64,000 nt of DNA from Microbacterium pygmaeum (GCF_900100885.1 NZ_LT629692.1:2728001-2792000), one strand, 5' to 3'. Positions 16,630 to 25,563 are shown, counted from the stretch's first letter. A program made the numbers and translations. Notes: generated by a model from the sequence alone, not told the origin.

Positions 16630-17442
16630 TCACGCGGCTGCGCCCGAGCGCAGGGCCCAGATCGCCACAGCGCTGGCCGCGGCGACGTTGAGTGAGTCGA
16701 CCCCGCCCGCCATCGGGATGGTCACCACCGTGTCCGCCGCGGCGAGCGCACGACGGCTCAGCCCGTCGCCTTCGGCGCCGAGCAGCAGTGCGACCCGCTC
16801 GGGACGGCGCGCGGCGAACACGTCCAGCGGAACGGCGTCCTCGGTCAGCGCCAGCGCCGCGAGGTGGAAGTGCGCGTCGTGGAGGATGCCGCTCGCCTCG
16901 CGCCATTCCGGCAGCCGGGTCCACGGCACCTGGAAGACAGTGCCCATGCTCACCCGCACGCTCCGGCGGTACAGCGGGTCGGCGCAGCGCGGCGAGATCA
17001 GCACCGCGTCCACGCCGAGGGCGGCAGCGCTGCGGAAGACCGCACCGACGTTCGTGTGATCCATGATGTCCTCGAGGATCATCACGAGCCGAGCCCGCTG
17101 GATCACCTCCTGCACCGTGGGCAGAACGGGTCGGTGCATGGCTGCCAGCGCTCCGCGGTGGACGGCGAACCCGGTGAGCGATTCGGCGATGTCCGCATCG
17201 ACGACGTAGACGACAGTCTCGCGGCCGCCCAGCACAGCCTCGACCTCGCCCAGCCACTTGGACTGGACGAGCACGGAACGCGGAGTGTGACCGGCGGCGA
17301 GCGCACGCGCGATCACCTTTGCGGACTCGGCGATGTAGAGGCCGCCCGCCGGCTCCAGGATGCGCCGCAGCGCCACGTCGGTCAGGTCGCGGTAGTCCGC
17401 CAGGCGCGGATCCGCCGGATCGCCGATCTCGAGAACGTCCAC
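16630..17442 (-). CDS. SpoU/TrmH-family RNA 2'-O-methyltransferase
   Basis: 270-residue SPOUT-class methyltransferase using SAM to methylate a ribose in tRNA or rRNA. An N-terminal substrate-binding region (residues 1-105) is followed by the knotted core with motif 1 ILEDIMDHTNVGAVFRSAAAL, motif 2 LLLGAEGDGLS and motif 3 IPMAGGVDSLNVAAASAVA. The GTG at 17442 is chosen because GGAGG lies five bases before it; upstream in-frame codons look non-coding. The RNA target cannot be named from sequence. Confidence 0.88.
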   Translation of the reverse strand: MDVLEIGDPADPRLADYRDLTDVALRRILEPAGGLYIAESAKVIARALAAGHTPRSVLVQSKWLGEVEAVLGGRETVVYVVDADIAESLTGFAVHRGALAAMHRPVLPTVQEVIQRARLVMILEDIMDHTNVGAVFRSAAALGVDAVLISPRCADPLYRRSVRVSMGTVFQVPWTRLPEWREASGILHDAHFHLAALALTEDAVPLDVFAARRPERVALLLGAEGDGLSRRALAAADTVVTIPMAGGVDSLNVAAASAVAIWALRSGAAA

Positions 17443-17524
17443 CGCACCTCCAGTGCCGACCGGATGGTCGCCGTCCACTCTCGCAGGTCGAGGCGGTCGT
17501 AACATCCTGGTAAAGCGCGCGGCT

Positions 17525-17530
17525 TACACT
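17525..17530 (+). promoter_or_regulatory. -10 element of sirtuin gene
   Basis: TACACT about 45 bases before the ATG at 17575; the leader carries GAGGGGGTGA as ribosome-binding site. Confidence 0.45.
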
Positions 17531-17574
17531 CTGAGCGGGACGCGCCTTCGGCTCGACCGCGAGGGGGTGATCGC

Positions 17575-18417
17575 ATGACGACCGTGACCGACCTCGATGC
17601 CGCGACGGCCGACGCGATCGCCGCCGCACTGTCCGCCCTCCGCGGGCGGCGGCTGGCGATCCTCACCGGCGCCGGGGTGTCCACCGACTCCGGCATCCCC
17701 GATTACCGCGGCAAGGGCGCCCCGGTGCGCACGCCGATGACCGTCGAGCAGTTCCTCGCCAGCGATGACGCGCGCCGCCGATACTGGGTCGGCAGCCACC
17801 TCGGCTGGAAGGCGTTCGCCGCGGCCGAGCCGAACGCGGGCCACCGCGCGTTGGCCGCGATGGAGGCACGCGGAACCGCGTCCGGCGTCATCACCCAGAA
17901 CGTGGACGGTCTGCACGTCCGCGCCGGCAGCCGCCGCGTGGTGGAACTGCACGGCACGATGCGCCGGGTCTTCTGCATGCATTGCGGCCAGGTCTTCGAC
18001 CGCCGCGACCTCGCGGCGCGCGTCGAGGCGGCGAACCCGTGGATCACCGTGCCGGAGAACGTGCCGCTGGGGCCGGACGGCGACGTGCGGCCCGAGAGCA
18101 CGACCGGTTTCGTGATCCCGGAGTGCACGGTGTGCGGTGGGATGCTCAAACCCGACGTCGTCTTCTTCGGCGAGTTCATCCCGGCCGAGAAGTTCCGCGA
18201 AGCCGAGCAGCTGGTGCGGACCAGCGACGCGCTGGTGATCGCCGGGTCCTCGCTGGTGGTCAATTCCGGCATCCGCCTTCTCGAACGCGCCCGCCGACGC
18301 AGGCTCCCGATCGTCATCATCAATCGCGGACAGACCCGCGGCGATGCGCGCGCCAGCGTGAAGATCGACGCCGGCGCCAGCGACGTGCTGCAGGCCTTCG
18401 CCGACGACCTGCGCTGA
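17575..18417 (+). CDS. Sir2-family NAD-dependent protein deacylase
   Basis: 280-residue cytoplasmic sirtuin that removes acyl groups from lysines using NAD+. The NAD-binding signature GAGVSTDSGIPDYRG is at about 31-45, TQNVDGLH near 102-109, and the catalytic His in VELHGTMRR. A zinc ribbon is formed by CMHC and CTVC, followed by KPDVVFFGEFIP and the GSSLVVNSG Rossmann loop. The insert between the two Cys pairs is longer than in CobB, as in class II-type sirtuins. Followed by an independent phosphatase gene 36 bases downstream. Confidence 0.93.
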   Translation: MTTVTDLDAATADAIAAALSALRGRRLAILTGAGVSTDSGIPDYRGKGAPVRTPMTVEQFLASDDARRRYWVGSHLGWKAFAAAEPNAGHRALAAMEARGTASGVITQNVDGLHVRAGSRRVVELHGTMRRVFCMHCGQVFDRRDLAARVEAANPWITVPENVPLGPDGDVRPESTTGFVIPECTVCGGMLKPDVVFFGEFIPAEKFREAEQLVRTSDALVIAGSSLVVNSGIRLLERARRRRLPIVIINRGQTRGDARASVKIDAGASDVLQAFADDLR

Positions 18418-18440
18418 GCGGTGCCTCTGCATCGGCCCCG

Positions 18441-18446
18441 TACGCT
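18441..18446 (+). promoter_or_regulatory. Leaderless -10 of the histidine phosphatase gene
   Basis: TACGCT, six bases before the ATG at 18453. Confidence 0.5.
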
Positions 18447-18452
18447 CGAAGC

Positions 18453-19058
18453 ATGACGATCCTGACGCTGATCCGCCACGGCGAGACCGACTGGAACCGG
18501 GATCGACGGATCCAGGGATCCACCGACATCCCGCTCAACGACACGGGCCGGGCGCAGGCGCGCGAGACGGCCGCGACGCTGCGCGACCAGCTCGATCCCT
18601 CCTCCCCCGTGATCATCGTCTCCAGTGATCTCGTGCGGGCCTCAGAGACCGCCGGAATCATCGCCGCGGAACTGGATCTGCCTGCACCGCGGCGGTATCC
18701 GGGACTCCGCGAGCGTTCATACGGCGAAGCCGAGGGCCTCGATTCGGCGGAGTTCTTCCGCCGGTGGGGCGACTGGCACACCGCCGAGGTTCCGGGCGCC
18801 GAAGCCTGGCCGGCGCTGCGCGCACGCGGGCTGGCCGCCCTGACCGAGGTGGTGCGCGATGCCCGTCGAGATACCGCGCCGGGCGCGGCATCCGTTCTCG
18901 TCGTCACGCACGGCGCGCTCATCCGCGAGCTGATCCGGCACGCCACCGCCGGCGAGCTGCCGCCGGTGGGCGCCCGTCTGGCGAACGGCTCCGCGCACTC
19001 GATGCTCTTCGAGCGCGAGCGCCTCCAGCTCCTGTCGTACGCCGGCGCCACCGCCTAG
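18453..19058 (+). CDS. Histidine phosphatase (phosphoglycerate mutase-like)
   Basis: 201-residue member of the histidine phosphatase superfamily, branch 1. The phospho-accepting RHGETDWN motif is at residues 8-15, a second arginine lies in SSDLVRASETA, and the acid/base Glu follows in GLRERSYGEAEGLD. The second catalytic His is in VVTHGALIREL. Such enzymes dephosphorylate phosphoglycerates, sugar phosphates, alpha-ribazole phosphate or others; the substrate is open. No Shine-Dalgarno is seen before the ATG at 18453. Its TAG stop is the start of the next gene's -10 hexamer. Confidence 0.9.
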   Translation: MTILTLIRHGETDWNRDRRIQGSTDIPLNDTGRAQARETAATLRDQLDPSSPVIIVSSDLVRASETAGIIAAELDLPAPRRYPGLRERSYGEAEGLDSAEFFRRWGDWHTAEVPGAEAWPALRARGLAALTEVVRDARRDTAPGAASVLVVTHGALIRELIRHATAGELPPVGARLANGSAHSMLFERERLQLLSYAGATA

Positions 19059-19061
19059 GCT
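19056..19061 (+). promoter_or_regulatory. Leaderless -10 of DUF1801 gene, fused to upstream stop codon
   Basis: TAGGCT seven bases before the ATG at 19069; its TAG is the stop codon of the histidine phosphatase gene (19056-19058). Confidence 0.5.
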
Positions 19062-19068
19062 CGGCGTC

Positions 19069-19446
19069 ATGGCAGCGCCGACGAGCATCGACGAATACAT
19101 CGCGGGGTTCCCGCCGGACATCGCCGAGCGGCTCACCCGGATCCGGGAGGTCATCGAAACGGCCGTCCGGCATGCCCACGGATCGGATTCGGCCGAAGAG
19201 CGGATCCGATACGGCATGCCGGCCGTGATGCTCGGCGGCCGATACGCGCTGCACTTCGCCGGGTGGAAGAAGCACATCGGGCTGTATCCGGTTCCGACGC
19301 TGCCGGATCCCCTGGAAGGCGAGGTCGCTCCCTATCGCGCGGAGAAGGACTCTGTCGTCTTCCCGCACTCCGGGCCGATCCCCTACGAGCTGATCGGCAG
19401 GATCACCGAGGCGATCGTCGCCGAGCGAGACGCGACCACGGAGTGA
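19069..19446 (+). CDS. DUF1801 (YdhG/iron-chaperone-like) family protein
   Basis: 125-residue cytoplasmic protein of the DUF1801 family, which shares its fold with frataxin-like YdhG proteins. Seen in sequence: SIDEYIAGFPPDIAERLTRIRE at the N-terminus, then ERIRYGMPAVMLGGRYALHFAGWKKHIGLYPVP, the family hallmark. Function in this organism is unknown; an iron-related role is suggested only by a few relatives. It starts ten bases after the phosphatase stop and is convergent with the lyase gene, four bases apart. Confidence 0.85.
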   Translation: MAAPTSIDEYIAGFPPDIAERLTRIREVIETAVRHAHGSDSAEERIRYGMPAVMLGGRYALHFAGWKKHIGLYPVPTLPDPLEGEVAPYRAEKDSVVFPHSGPIPYELIGRITEAIVAERDATTE

Positions 19447-19449
19447 GTC

Positions 19450-20262
19450 TCAGGCGTCGGCCCTGCGCAGCAGCGCACGGGCATGGCGCAGCACCGGCTC
19501 GTCGACCATCCGGCCTTCGAACGTGAACACGCCTCGCTCGTAGGCCGCCGTCGCCAGCACCGACCTCGCCCACGACACGGCTGCGGGCTGCGGACGATAC
19601 GCGTCGCGGATGACGGCCACCTGGCCGGGGTGGATGCAGGCGGTGGCGGAGAAGCCGGATGCAGCTGCATCGGCAGCCTCGATCGCCAGACGCTTCGTGT
19701 CGTGGATGTCGAGGTGGACGGCGTCGATCGCGGCTTTGCCGTGCGCGCCGGCGGCCAGCAGGACGCGTGACCGCGCGACGCGGGCGACATCGCGATAGCG
19801 TCCGTTCGGCTTGCGGCTGGAGGTGCCACCCAGGCTCGCGACGAGATCCTCGGCCCCCCACATCAGCGCGATCACCTGCGCGTGCCCCGCGAGCTTCTCG
19901 GCCGCGGCCACGCCGCGCGCCGTCTCGCACAGCGGGACGATGCGGAACCGGCGGTCGATCGCCTTCAACGACTTGGCGCTCTCGGCCTTGGCCACCATGA
20001 CCGTGCGGTAGTCCGTCTGCGACAGTGTCGCGAGGTCCGAGACGAAGGCCTCGGTTCCCGGCGCGTTCACGCGCACGATGACCCGATCGGGGTCGAGCTC
20101 GGATTCGATCACCGCGCCGCGGGCCGCGGTCTTGCCGGAGGAGGAGACCGCGTCCTCCAGATCGAGGATCACCGCGTCCGCGCGCTCCAAGGCCTTGGCG
20201 AAGCGCTCCGGGCGGTCGGCGGGGCAGAACAGGATCGCGGGGCCCAGGTCGAACGCGCTCAT
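19450..20262 (-). CDS. CitE-like HpcH/HpaI-family beta-hydroxyacyl-CoA lyase
   Basis: 270-residue TIM-barrel lyase. The N-terminal signature GPAILFCPADRPERFAKAL leads to AVILDLEDAVSSSGK (metal-binding Asp/Glu and substrate lysine), VRVNAPGTEAF, IVPLCETARGV and MWGAEDLVASLGG. Last gene of the carboxylase operon, starting on a four-base overlap (ATGA) with the MaoC gene. The syntenic mycobacterial protein (Rv2498c) cleaves HMG-CoA-type and citramalyl-CoA substrates in leucine catabolism and itaconate breakdown, so it plausibly replaces a classical HMG-CoA lyase here. That assignment rests on gene order and family, not on substrate-specific residues. Confidence 0.88.
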   Translation of the reverse strand: MSAFDLGPAILFCPADRPERFAKALERADAVILDLEDAVSSSGKTAARGAVIESELDPDRVIVRVNAPGTEAFVSDLATLSQTDYRTVMVAKAESAKSLKAIDRRFRIVPLCETARGVAAAEKLAGHAQVIALMWGAEDLVASLGGTSSRKPNGRYRDVARVARSRVLLAAGAHGKAAIDAVHLDIHDTKRLAIEAADAAASGFSATACIHPGQVAVIRDAYRPQPAAVSWARSVLATAAYERGVFTFEGRMVDEPVLRHARALLRRADA

Positions 20263-20744
20263 GACTCCTCCTCCGGCCGCATCCACATCAGTGCAACGCG
20301 GGTCGCGGTGGCCACGACCACCTCGTCCTGGTTCCGACCGGTGTGCCGCATGGTCACCACCCCCTGACCAGGACGCGAGCCGGACCGGCGCACCTCGAGG
20401 ATCTCGGTGTCGGTGTAGAGCGTGTCCCCGTGGAACAGCGGTGCCGGGAACGAGACGTCCGTCAGTCCGAGCTGGGCGACCAGGGTGCCCTGGGTGATCT
20501 GGGTCACCGAAGCGCCGACCATCGTCGCGAGCGTCCACATCGAATTCATCAGGCGCTGACCGAACGGCTGGGTGGCCGAGAACGCGGCGTCCAGGTGCAG
20601 TGCCTGCGTGTTCATCGTGATCGACGAGAACACGACGTTGTCGGCCTCGGTCGCGGTGCGGCCCGGCCGGTGGGCATAGCGGGCGCCGACGACCAGTTCG
20701 TCGGCGTAGAGCCCGCGCTGCACGATGTCCGCCACGGCGCTCAC
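20259..20744 (-). CDS. MaoC-family acyl-CoA hydratase/dehydratase
   Basis: 161-residue hot-dog-fold protein. The hydratase motif region is seen as GRTATEADNVVFSSITMNTQALHLDAAF (Asp/His-type catalytic segment), followed by FPAPLFHGDTLYTDTEILEVRRS. Start is a GTG at 20744 that overlaps the TGA of the acyl-CoA dehydrogenase gene. In the leucine pathway it would hydrate the methylglutaconyl-CoA made by the carboxylase; the mycobacterial counterpart sits in the same operon position. The step is inferred from context. Confidence 0.85.
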   Translation of the reverse strand: MSAVADIVQRGLYADELVVGARYAHRPGRTATEADNVVFSSITMNTQALHLDAAFSATQPFGQRLMNSMWTLATMVGASVTQITQGTLVAQLGLTDVSFPAPLFHGDTLYTDTEILEVRRSGSRPGQGVVTMRHTGRNQDEVVVATATRVALMWMRPEEES

Positions 20745-21901
20745 GCTACCCCGAGCGCTCGGGAGATCACCAGCAGCTGCACCTCGCTGGTGCCCTCGCC
20801 GATCTCGAGGATCTTCGAGTCGCGGTAGTGGCGCGCCACCGGATACTCGTTCATGAAGCCGTTGCCGCCGAAGATCTGCGTCGCGTCGCGCGCGTTGTCC
20901 ATGGCGGCGTCGCTGGCCGTGAGCTTGGCGATCGCCGCCTCGACCTTGAAGGGCCTGCCGGCATCGCGCAGGCGCGCCGCGTGGTGCCAGGCCAGCCGGG
21001 CGTTGTGCACGCGCAGCTGCATGCGGGCGATCATGAACTGGATGCTCTGCCGGCTCGAGAGGTGCTCGCCGAACACGGTGCGCGTTCCGGCGTAGTCGAT
21101 CGCGGCCTCCAGGCATCCCTCCGCCGCGCCCGTCGACAGCGCCGCGATGGCGATCCTGCCCTCGTCGAGGATGTGCAGGAAGTTCGCGAACCCACGACCG
21201 CGCTCACCGAGCAGGTTCGCCTCGGGCACCCGCGCGTCCTGGAACGTGAGCGGATGCGTGTCCGAGGCGTGCCAGCCGACCTTGTCGTACGCCGGCTCGA
21301 CCGTGAAGCCCGGCGTGCCGTTCGGGACGATGATCGTGGAGATCTCCTTGCGTCCGTCCCGCTCGCCGGTGACGGCAGTGACGGTGACGAACCTGGTGAT
21401 GTCGGTGCCGGAGTTGGTGATGAACTGCTTGGCGCCGTTGACCACCCACTCAGCGTCCTCGAGGCGGGCAGTGGTGCGGGTGGCTCCGGCATCCGAGCCG
21501 GCCTCGGGCTCGGTCAATCCGAAGCCGGCCAGGGCACGGCCGGCCAGCAGGTCCGGGAGCAGCTGCGCCTTCTGCGCGTCGGTGCCGAAGCGGAAGACCG
21601 GCATCGCGCCGAGGCTCACCCCGGCCTCGAGCGTGATCGCGATCGACTGGTCCACGCGCCCGAGCGCCTCGATCGCGAGGCACAGCGCGAAATAGTCGCC
21701 GCCCTGACCTCCGAGCTCCTCGGGGAAGGGCAGCCCGAACAGCCCCATCTCGCCCATCTGCGCGACGACATCCAGCGGCAGGGTCTTCGTGCGATCGGCC
21801 TCGTACGATCCGGGCGCGACCACTTCGTCGGCGAACTGGCGCACCAGCGCGGCAAGCTCCTGCTCGTCGTCGCTCAGGTCGTAGCTGAGATCTCCGGTCA
21901 T
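20741..21901 (-). CDS. Acyl-CoA dehydrogenase with SCAD-type catalytic glutamate
   Basis: 386-residue FAD enzyme that introduces the alpha-beta double bond in acyl-CoA esters. FAD/substrate motifs are GFGLTEPEAGSD and WVVNGAKQFITNSG; the C-terminus reads EIGEGTSEVQLLVISRALG. The Glu of GEGT is the classical catalytic base. Isovaleryl-CoA dehydrogenases carry Ala/Gly at this position and use another Glu in the LDLER segment, which here is LDEGR, so this enzyme is not of that type although it lies in a leucine operon. The ATG at 21901 overlaps the carboxylase stop by four bases. Counterpart of mycobacterial FadE19. Confidence 0.9.
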   Translation of the reverse strand: MTGDLSYDLSDDEQELAALVRQFADEVVAPGSYEADRTKTLPLDVVAQMGEMGLFGLPFPEELGGQGGDYFALCLAIEALGRVDQSIAITLEAGVSLGAMPVFRFGTDAQKAQLLPDLLAGRALAGFGLTEPEAGSDAGATRTTARLEDAEWVVNGAKQFITNSGTDITRFVTVTAVTGERDGRKEISTIIVPNGTPGFTVEPAYDKVGWHASDTHPLTFQDARVPEANLLGERGRGFANFLHILDEGRIAIAALSTGAAEGCLEAAIDYAGTRTVFGEHLSSRQSIQFMIARMQLRVHNARLAWHHAARLRDAGRPFKVEAAIAKLTASDAAMDNARDATQIFGGNGFMNEYPVARHYRDSKILEIGEGTSEVQLLVISRALGVA

Positions 21902-23856
21902 GATTCCTCCTCGTGGGACGGTGTGACGTGGGCGACCGGCTGGTCGCGGCGGACCTGGTCGCCGACGGCGACCTCCAGCGTGACGATGCCGTCGTGCGGC
22001 GCGACCACCGGGTGCTCCATCTTCATTGCCTCGATCGTCAGGATCCGCTCCCCCGCCGACACCGCGGCTCCCGGCGGCACGTGGACGGCGACCACAGCGC
22101 CGGGCATCGAGGCGCGCAGCACCGGGTCCGTCGCCGCGAGCCGAGCCCCGCGGGCAGCGAGGCGCCGTTCCATCGCGGCACGGCGGGTGAGGGGTCGCAG
22201 CCGGTGGGTGGCGCCGTCGGCGTGGACCCAGACGAACCCGTCGGCGTCGATCGCGGTGAGCGCGTCGCCGGGAGCGCTCGGCGCCTCCGCCGTCGCGAGC
22301 ACCGCACCGTCGTCGGTCTCGAAGCGTGCACTCGGGGGTACCGGCGCGCCGCCGGCGCGCCACCCTGCTCCAGAGCGCCACAGCGCGCTCGGTGCACCGG
22401 CTCCGGCCGGGTCACGGGGAATCTCGTCGCGACGGTGGTTCGTCCGGGCGGATGCCGCGGCGCGCAGCGCAGCGTCGGTGGGCACCGGTGCGCCGAACGG
22501 CGGCATCCGGTCGATCAGGCCCGTGTCCAGGTCGCCCGCGCGCACGTCCGGCGCAGAAAGGAGTTCGCGCAGGAAGCCGATGTTGGTGTCCACGCCCAGC
22601 AGGATCGTTGCACCGAGCGCGGCATCCAGCCGGGCGAGCGCCTCCGCGCGATCGGCACCCCATGCGATGACCTTGCCGATCATCGGGTCGTAGTCCGCCG
22701 TGACTGCCGATCCGGTTTCGACGGCGGCATCCACCCGCACGTCTTCGGGTGCGCGCCACTCGAGCACCTCGCCGGTGGCCGGGAGGAAGCCGCGTGCCGG
22801 CGTCTCGGCGTACACCCGGGCCTCGATGGCCGAGCCGCGCAGCGTCACATCGCGCTGGGTGAGCCCGAGCGGCCGTCCCGCGGCGACGCGCAGCTGCAGC
22901 TCGACCAGGTCCAGCCCGGTCACCAGTTCGGTGACCGGGTGCTCCACCTGCAGCCGCGTGTTCATCTCGATGAAGAAGAACTCGTCCGGCCGGTCGGCCG
23001 CGACGAGGAATTCGACGGTGCCCGCCCCGCGGTAATCGACACTGGCGGCCGCGGCGCAGGCGGCGGCGCCGAGGCGCTCCCGTGCGACGGCGTCGACGAT
23101 CGGCGACGGCGCCTCCTCGATCACCTTCTGATGGCGGCGCTGCAGTGTGCACTCGCGCTCACCGAGGTGGATGACCGTGCCGTCGACGCCGCCCATCACC
23201 TGGACTTCGATGTGCCGAGGGCGCTCGATGAGGCGCTCGAGCAGCAGTGTGTCATCGCCGAATGCGGCGCTCGCGATGCGCCGGGCGGTGGCCAGGGCCG
23301 GGACGAGGTCCTCCACGGCACGCACGATCTGCATTCCCTTGCCACCGCCGCCGGCCGACGGCTTGATCAGGAGCGGATAGCCGACGCCTGACGCCGCAGC
23401 GGCCACGTCGGCGTCGGTCATCCCCGTCGCGTCGATGCCCGGCACGGTCGGCACCCCGTACGCGGCCACGTGGGCCTTGGAGCGTATCTTGTCGCCCATG
23501 ATCTCCAGCGCCCGTTCCCCTGGGCCGATGAAGACGATCCCCGCAGCGGCGCACGCACGGGCGAAGGCGGTGTTCTCGGAGAGGAATCCGTAGCCGGGGT
23601 GGATCGCCTGCGCGCTGCTGTGGCGCGCCGCGGCGAGGATCGCGTCGGCGTTCAGATACGACTCCGCCACCGGCGCGGGACCGATGCGATATGCGGCGTC
23701 CGCCTCCCGCACGTGCGGCGCGGCCGCATCTGCATCGCTGTACACCGCGATCGAGCGGATGCCGCGTGCTCGCAGCGTCCGGATGACACGGCGTGCGATC
23801 TCACCGCGGTTGGCGACCAGGACGGTATCGAAGAGGGGCGAGTCCACGCGGATCAC
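21898..23856 (-). CDS. accA1: Acyl-CoA carboxylase biotin-carboxylase/BCCP subunit (methylcrotonyl-CoA carboxylase alpha)
   Basis: 652-residue alpha subunit that carboxylates biotin with ATP and bicarbonate and carries it on its own C-terminal domain. The biotin carboxylase domain begins FDTVLVANRGEIARR; the ATP-grasp glycine-rich loop is KPSAGGGGKGMQIV and HIEVQVMGG follows. A variable BT linker region precedes the biotinyl domain, where EAMKMEHPV gives the biotinylated lysine. Start is a GTG at 23856 overlapping the carboxyltransferase stop. With the adjacent accD1 it forms an alpha/beta carboxylase; synteny with mycobacterial accA1-accD1 points to 3-methylcrotonyl-CoA as substrate. Biotin supply may come from BioY in this window. 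Confidence 0.93.
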   Translation of the reverse strand: MIRVDSPLFDTVLVANRGEIARRVIRTLRARGIRSIAVYSDADAAAPHVREADAAYRIGPAPVAESYLNADAILAAARHSSAQAIHPGYGFLSENTAFARACAAAGIVFIGPGERALEIMGDKIRSKAHVAAYGVPTVPGIDATGMTDADVAAAASGVGYPLLIKPSAGGGGKGMQIVRAVEDLVPALATARRIASAAFGDDTLLLERLIERPRHIEVQVMGGVDGTVIHLGERECTLQRRHQKVIEEAPSPIVDAVARERLGAAACAAAASVDYRGAGTVEFLVAADRPDEFFFIEMNTRLQVEHPVTELVTGLDLVELQLRVAAGRPLGLTQRDVTLRGSAIEARVYAETPARGFLPATGEVLEWRAPEDVRVDAAVETGSAVTADYDPMIGKVIAWGADRAEALARLDAALGATILLGVDTNIGFLRELLSAPDVRAGDLDTGLIDRMPPFGAPVPTDAALRAAASARTNHRRDEIPRDPAGAGAPSALWRSGAGWRAGGAPVPPSARFETDDGAVLATAEAPSAPGDALTAIDADGFVWVHADGATHRLRPLTRRAAMERRLAARGARLAATDPVLRASMPGAVVAVHVPPGAAVSAGERILTIEAMKMEHPVVAPHDGIVTLEVAVGDQVRRDQPVAHVTPSHEEES

Positions 23857-25478
23857 ATCCGGAAGACGCCGAAGCGCGGTTCGGGGAGCGGAACGCGGGA
23901 GACGACGTCGAGTGCGAGTCCCAGCACGTTCCGCGTGTCGGCGGGGTCGAGGATGCCGTCGTCCCACAGTCGCGCGGTGGCGTAGTAGGGGTCGCCCTGC
24001 TCCTCGTACTGTGCTCGGATCGGCGCTTCGAATGCGGCCTGATCGGCGGCGGACCATTCCTCGTCCCTCGCCTCCAGCTGATCCCGCTTCACGGTCGAGA
24101 GCACCGAGGCCGCCTGCGGACCGCCCATCACCGAGATGCGGCTCGCCGGCCAGGTCCACAGGAACCGGGGCGAGTAGGCGCGCCCGCACATGGAGTAGTT
24201 TCCGGCGCCGAAGGATCCACCGATCACGACCGTGAGCTTGGGCACCCGAGTGGTCGCGACGGCGGTCACCATCTTGGCGCCGTCCTTCGCGATGCCGCCG
24301 GCCTCGGCATCCCTGCCCACCATGAATCCCGAGATGTTCTGGAGGAACAGGAGCGGGATGCCGCGCTGATCGCACAGCTCGATGAAGTGGGCGCCCTTCT
24401 GGGCGGATTCGCTGAACAGGACGCCGTTGTTGGCGACGATGCCCACCGGGTGACCATGGATGCGCGAGAAGCCGGTGACCAGGGTCTCGCCGAAATCGCG
24501 CTTGAACTCGTGGAACTCGCTGGCGTCCACGAGCCGGGCGATCACCTCGCGGACATCGTACGGCTGGTTCACGTCGATCGGGACGACGCCGTACAGGTCG
24601 GCGGGGTCGACGGCGGGAGGAACCGACTCCCGGACGTCCCAAACCGGCGGCGCCGACGGCGGCAGGGTCGAGACGATGTCGCGCACGATCTCGAGAGCGT
24701 GCTCGTCGTCCTCGGCGAGGTGGTCCACGACGCCGGACCGGGTTGCGTGCAGCTCGCCTCCGCCGAGCTCCTCAGCGGTGACGATCTCGCCGATGGCCGC
24801 CTTCACCAGGGGTGGTCCGCCGAGGAAGATCGTGCCCTGATTGCGGACGATGACCGTCTCATCGCTCATCGCCGGCACGTAGGCTCCGCCGGCCGTGCAG
24901 GAGCCGAGTACGGCGGCGATCTGGGGGATGCGCTCGGCCGACATCCGCGCCTGGTTGAAGAAGATCCGCCCGAAGTGGTCGCGGTCCGGGAACACCTCGT
25001 CCTGCATCGGCAGGAACGCGCCGCCCGAGTCGACGAGGTATATGCAGGGCAGCCGGTTCTCCATCGCGATCTCCTGAGCGCGCAGGTGCTTCTTCACCGT
25101 CAGCGGGAAGTATGTGCCGCCCTTCACGGTGGCGTCGTTGCAGACCACCATCACGTGACGCCCGTCCACCATCCCGATCCCCGCGATGACGCCGGCACCC
25201 GGGGCCTCTCCTCCATACAGTCCCTCCGCCGCGAGCGGCGCGATCTCCAGGAACGGACTTCCCTCGTCCAGCAGACGGGTGATGCGCTCGCGGGGCAGGA
25301 GCTTGCCCCGCGAGATATGGCGCTCACGACTGGAAGCAGGGCCGCCTCGCGCGGCTTCGGCCAAACGGGATCGCAGTTCGGCCGCGAGCGCCGACTGTCC
25401 GTCGTGCGTGGCACTGGTCGCGCCGGATCCCCACTGCGACTGCAGCGCTCGGGCACGGAACTCGGTCGCAGCGGGCAT
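23853..25478 (-). CDS. accD1: Acyl-CoA carboxylase carboxyltransferase subunit (methylcrotonyl-CoA carboxylase beta)
   Basis: 541-residue beta subunit transferring CO2 from biotin to the acyl-CoA. N- and C-terminal crotonase-like halves are seen: GKLLPRERITRLLDEGSPFLE near residue 60, then the first oxyanion region YLVDSGGAFLPMQDEVFPD and CTAGGAYVPAMSDE; the second half has LFLQNISGFMVG, SFGAGNYSMCGRAYSPRF and MGGPQAA. These match methylcrotonyl-CoA carboxylase beta subunits rather than propionyl-CoA types. First gene of the five-gene operon; ATG at 25478 with GGAGAT as Shine-Dalgarno. Two operator-like palindromes lie just upstream, between it and the divergent bkaR. Confidence 0.93.
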   Translation of the reverse strand: MPAATEFRARALQSQWGSGATSATHDGQSALAAELRSRLAEAARGGPASSRERHISRGKLLPRERITRLLDEGSPFLEIAPLAAEGLYGGEAPGAGVIAGIGMVDGRHVMVVCNDATVKGGTYFPLTVKKHLRAQEIAMENRLPCIYLVDSGGAFLPMQDEVFPDRDHFGRIFFNQARMSAERIPQIAAVLGSCTAGGAYVPAMSDETVIVRNQGTIFLGGPPLVKAAIGEIVTAEELGGGELHATRSGVVDHLAEDDEHALEIVRDIVSTLPPSAPPVWDVRESVPPAVDPADLYGVVPIDVNQPYDVREVIARLVDASEFHEFKRDFGETLVTGFSRIHGHPVGIVANNGVLFSESAQKGAHFIELCDQRGIPLLFLQNISGFMVGRDAEAGGIAKDGAKMVTAVATTRVPKLTVVIGGSFGAGNYSMCGRAYSPRFLWTWPASRISVMGGPQAASVLSTVKRDQLEARDEEWSAADQAAFEAPIRAQYEEQGDPYYATARLWDDGILDPADTRNVLGLALDVVSRVPLPEPRFGVFRM

Positions 25479-25536
25479 GTCATCTCCGTCGACGTCACGA
25501 TCGGATCACGTCGGTTGTCCCGCCGCGATGGGATTG

Positions 25537-25552
25537 GTTAGTGTTCACTAAC
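25537..25552. promoter_or_regulatory. Palindromic operator O1 for the divergent TetR regulator
   Basis: GTTAGTG-TT-CACTAAC: perfect 7-bp arms around a two-base spacer, in the 105-bp divergent gap between accD1 and bkaR. Expected binding site for a TetR dimer. Confidence 0.65.
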
Positions 25553-25563
25553 TGAGACTTCAG

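Noticed and set aside
20828..22693. 621-codon plus-strand frame opposite the acyl-CoA dehydrogenase and carboxylase
   Set aside because: No recognisable motifs; the opposite strand is a clear operon.
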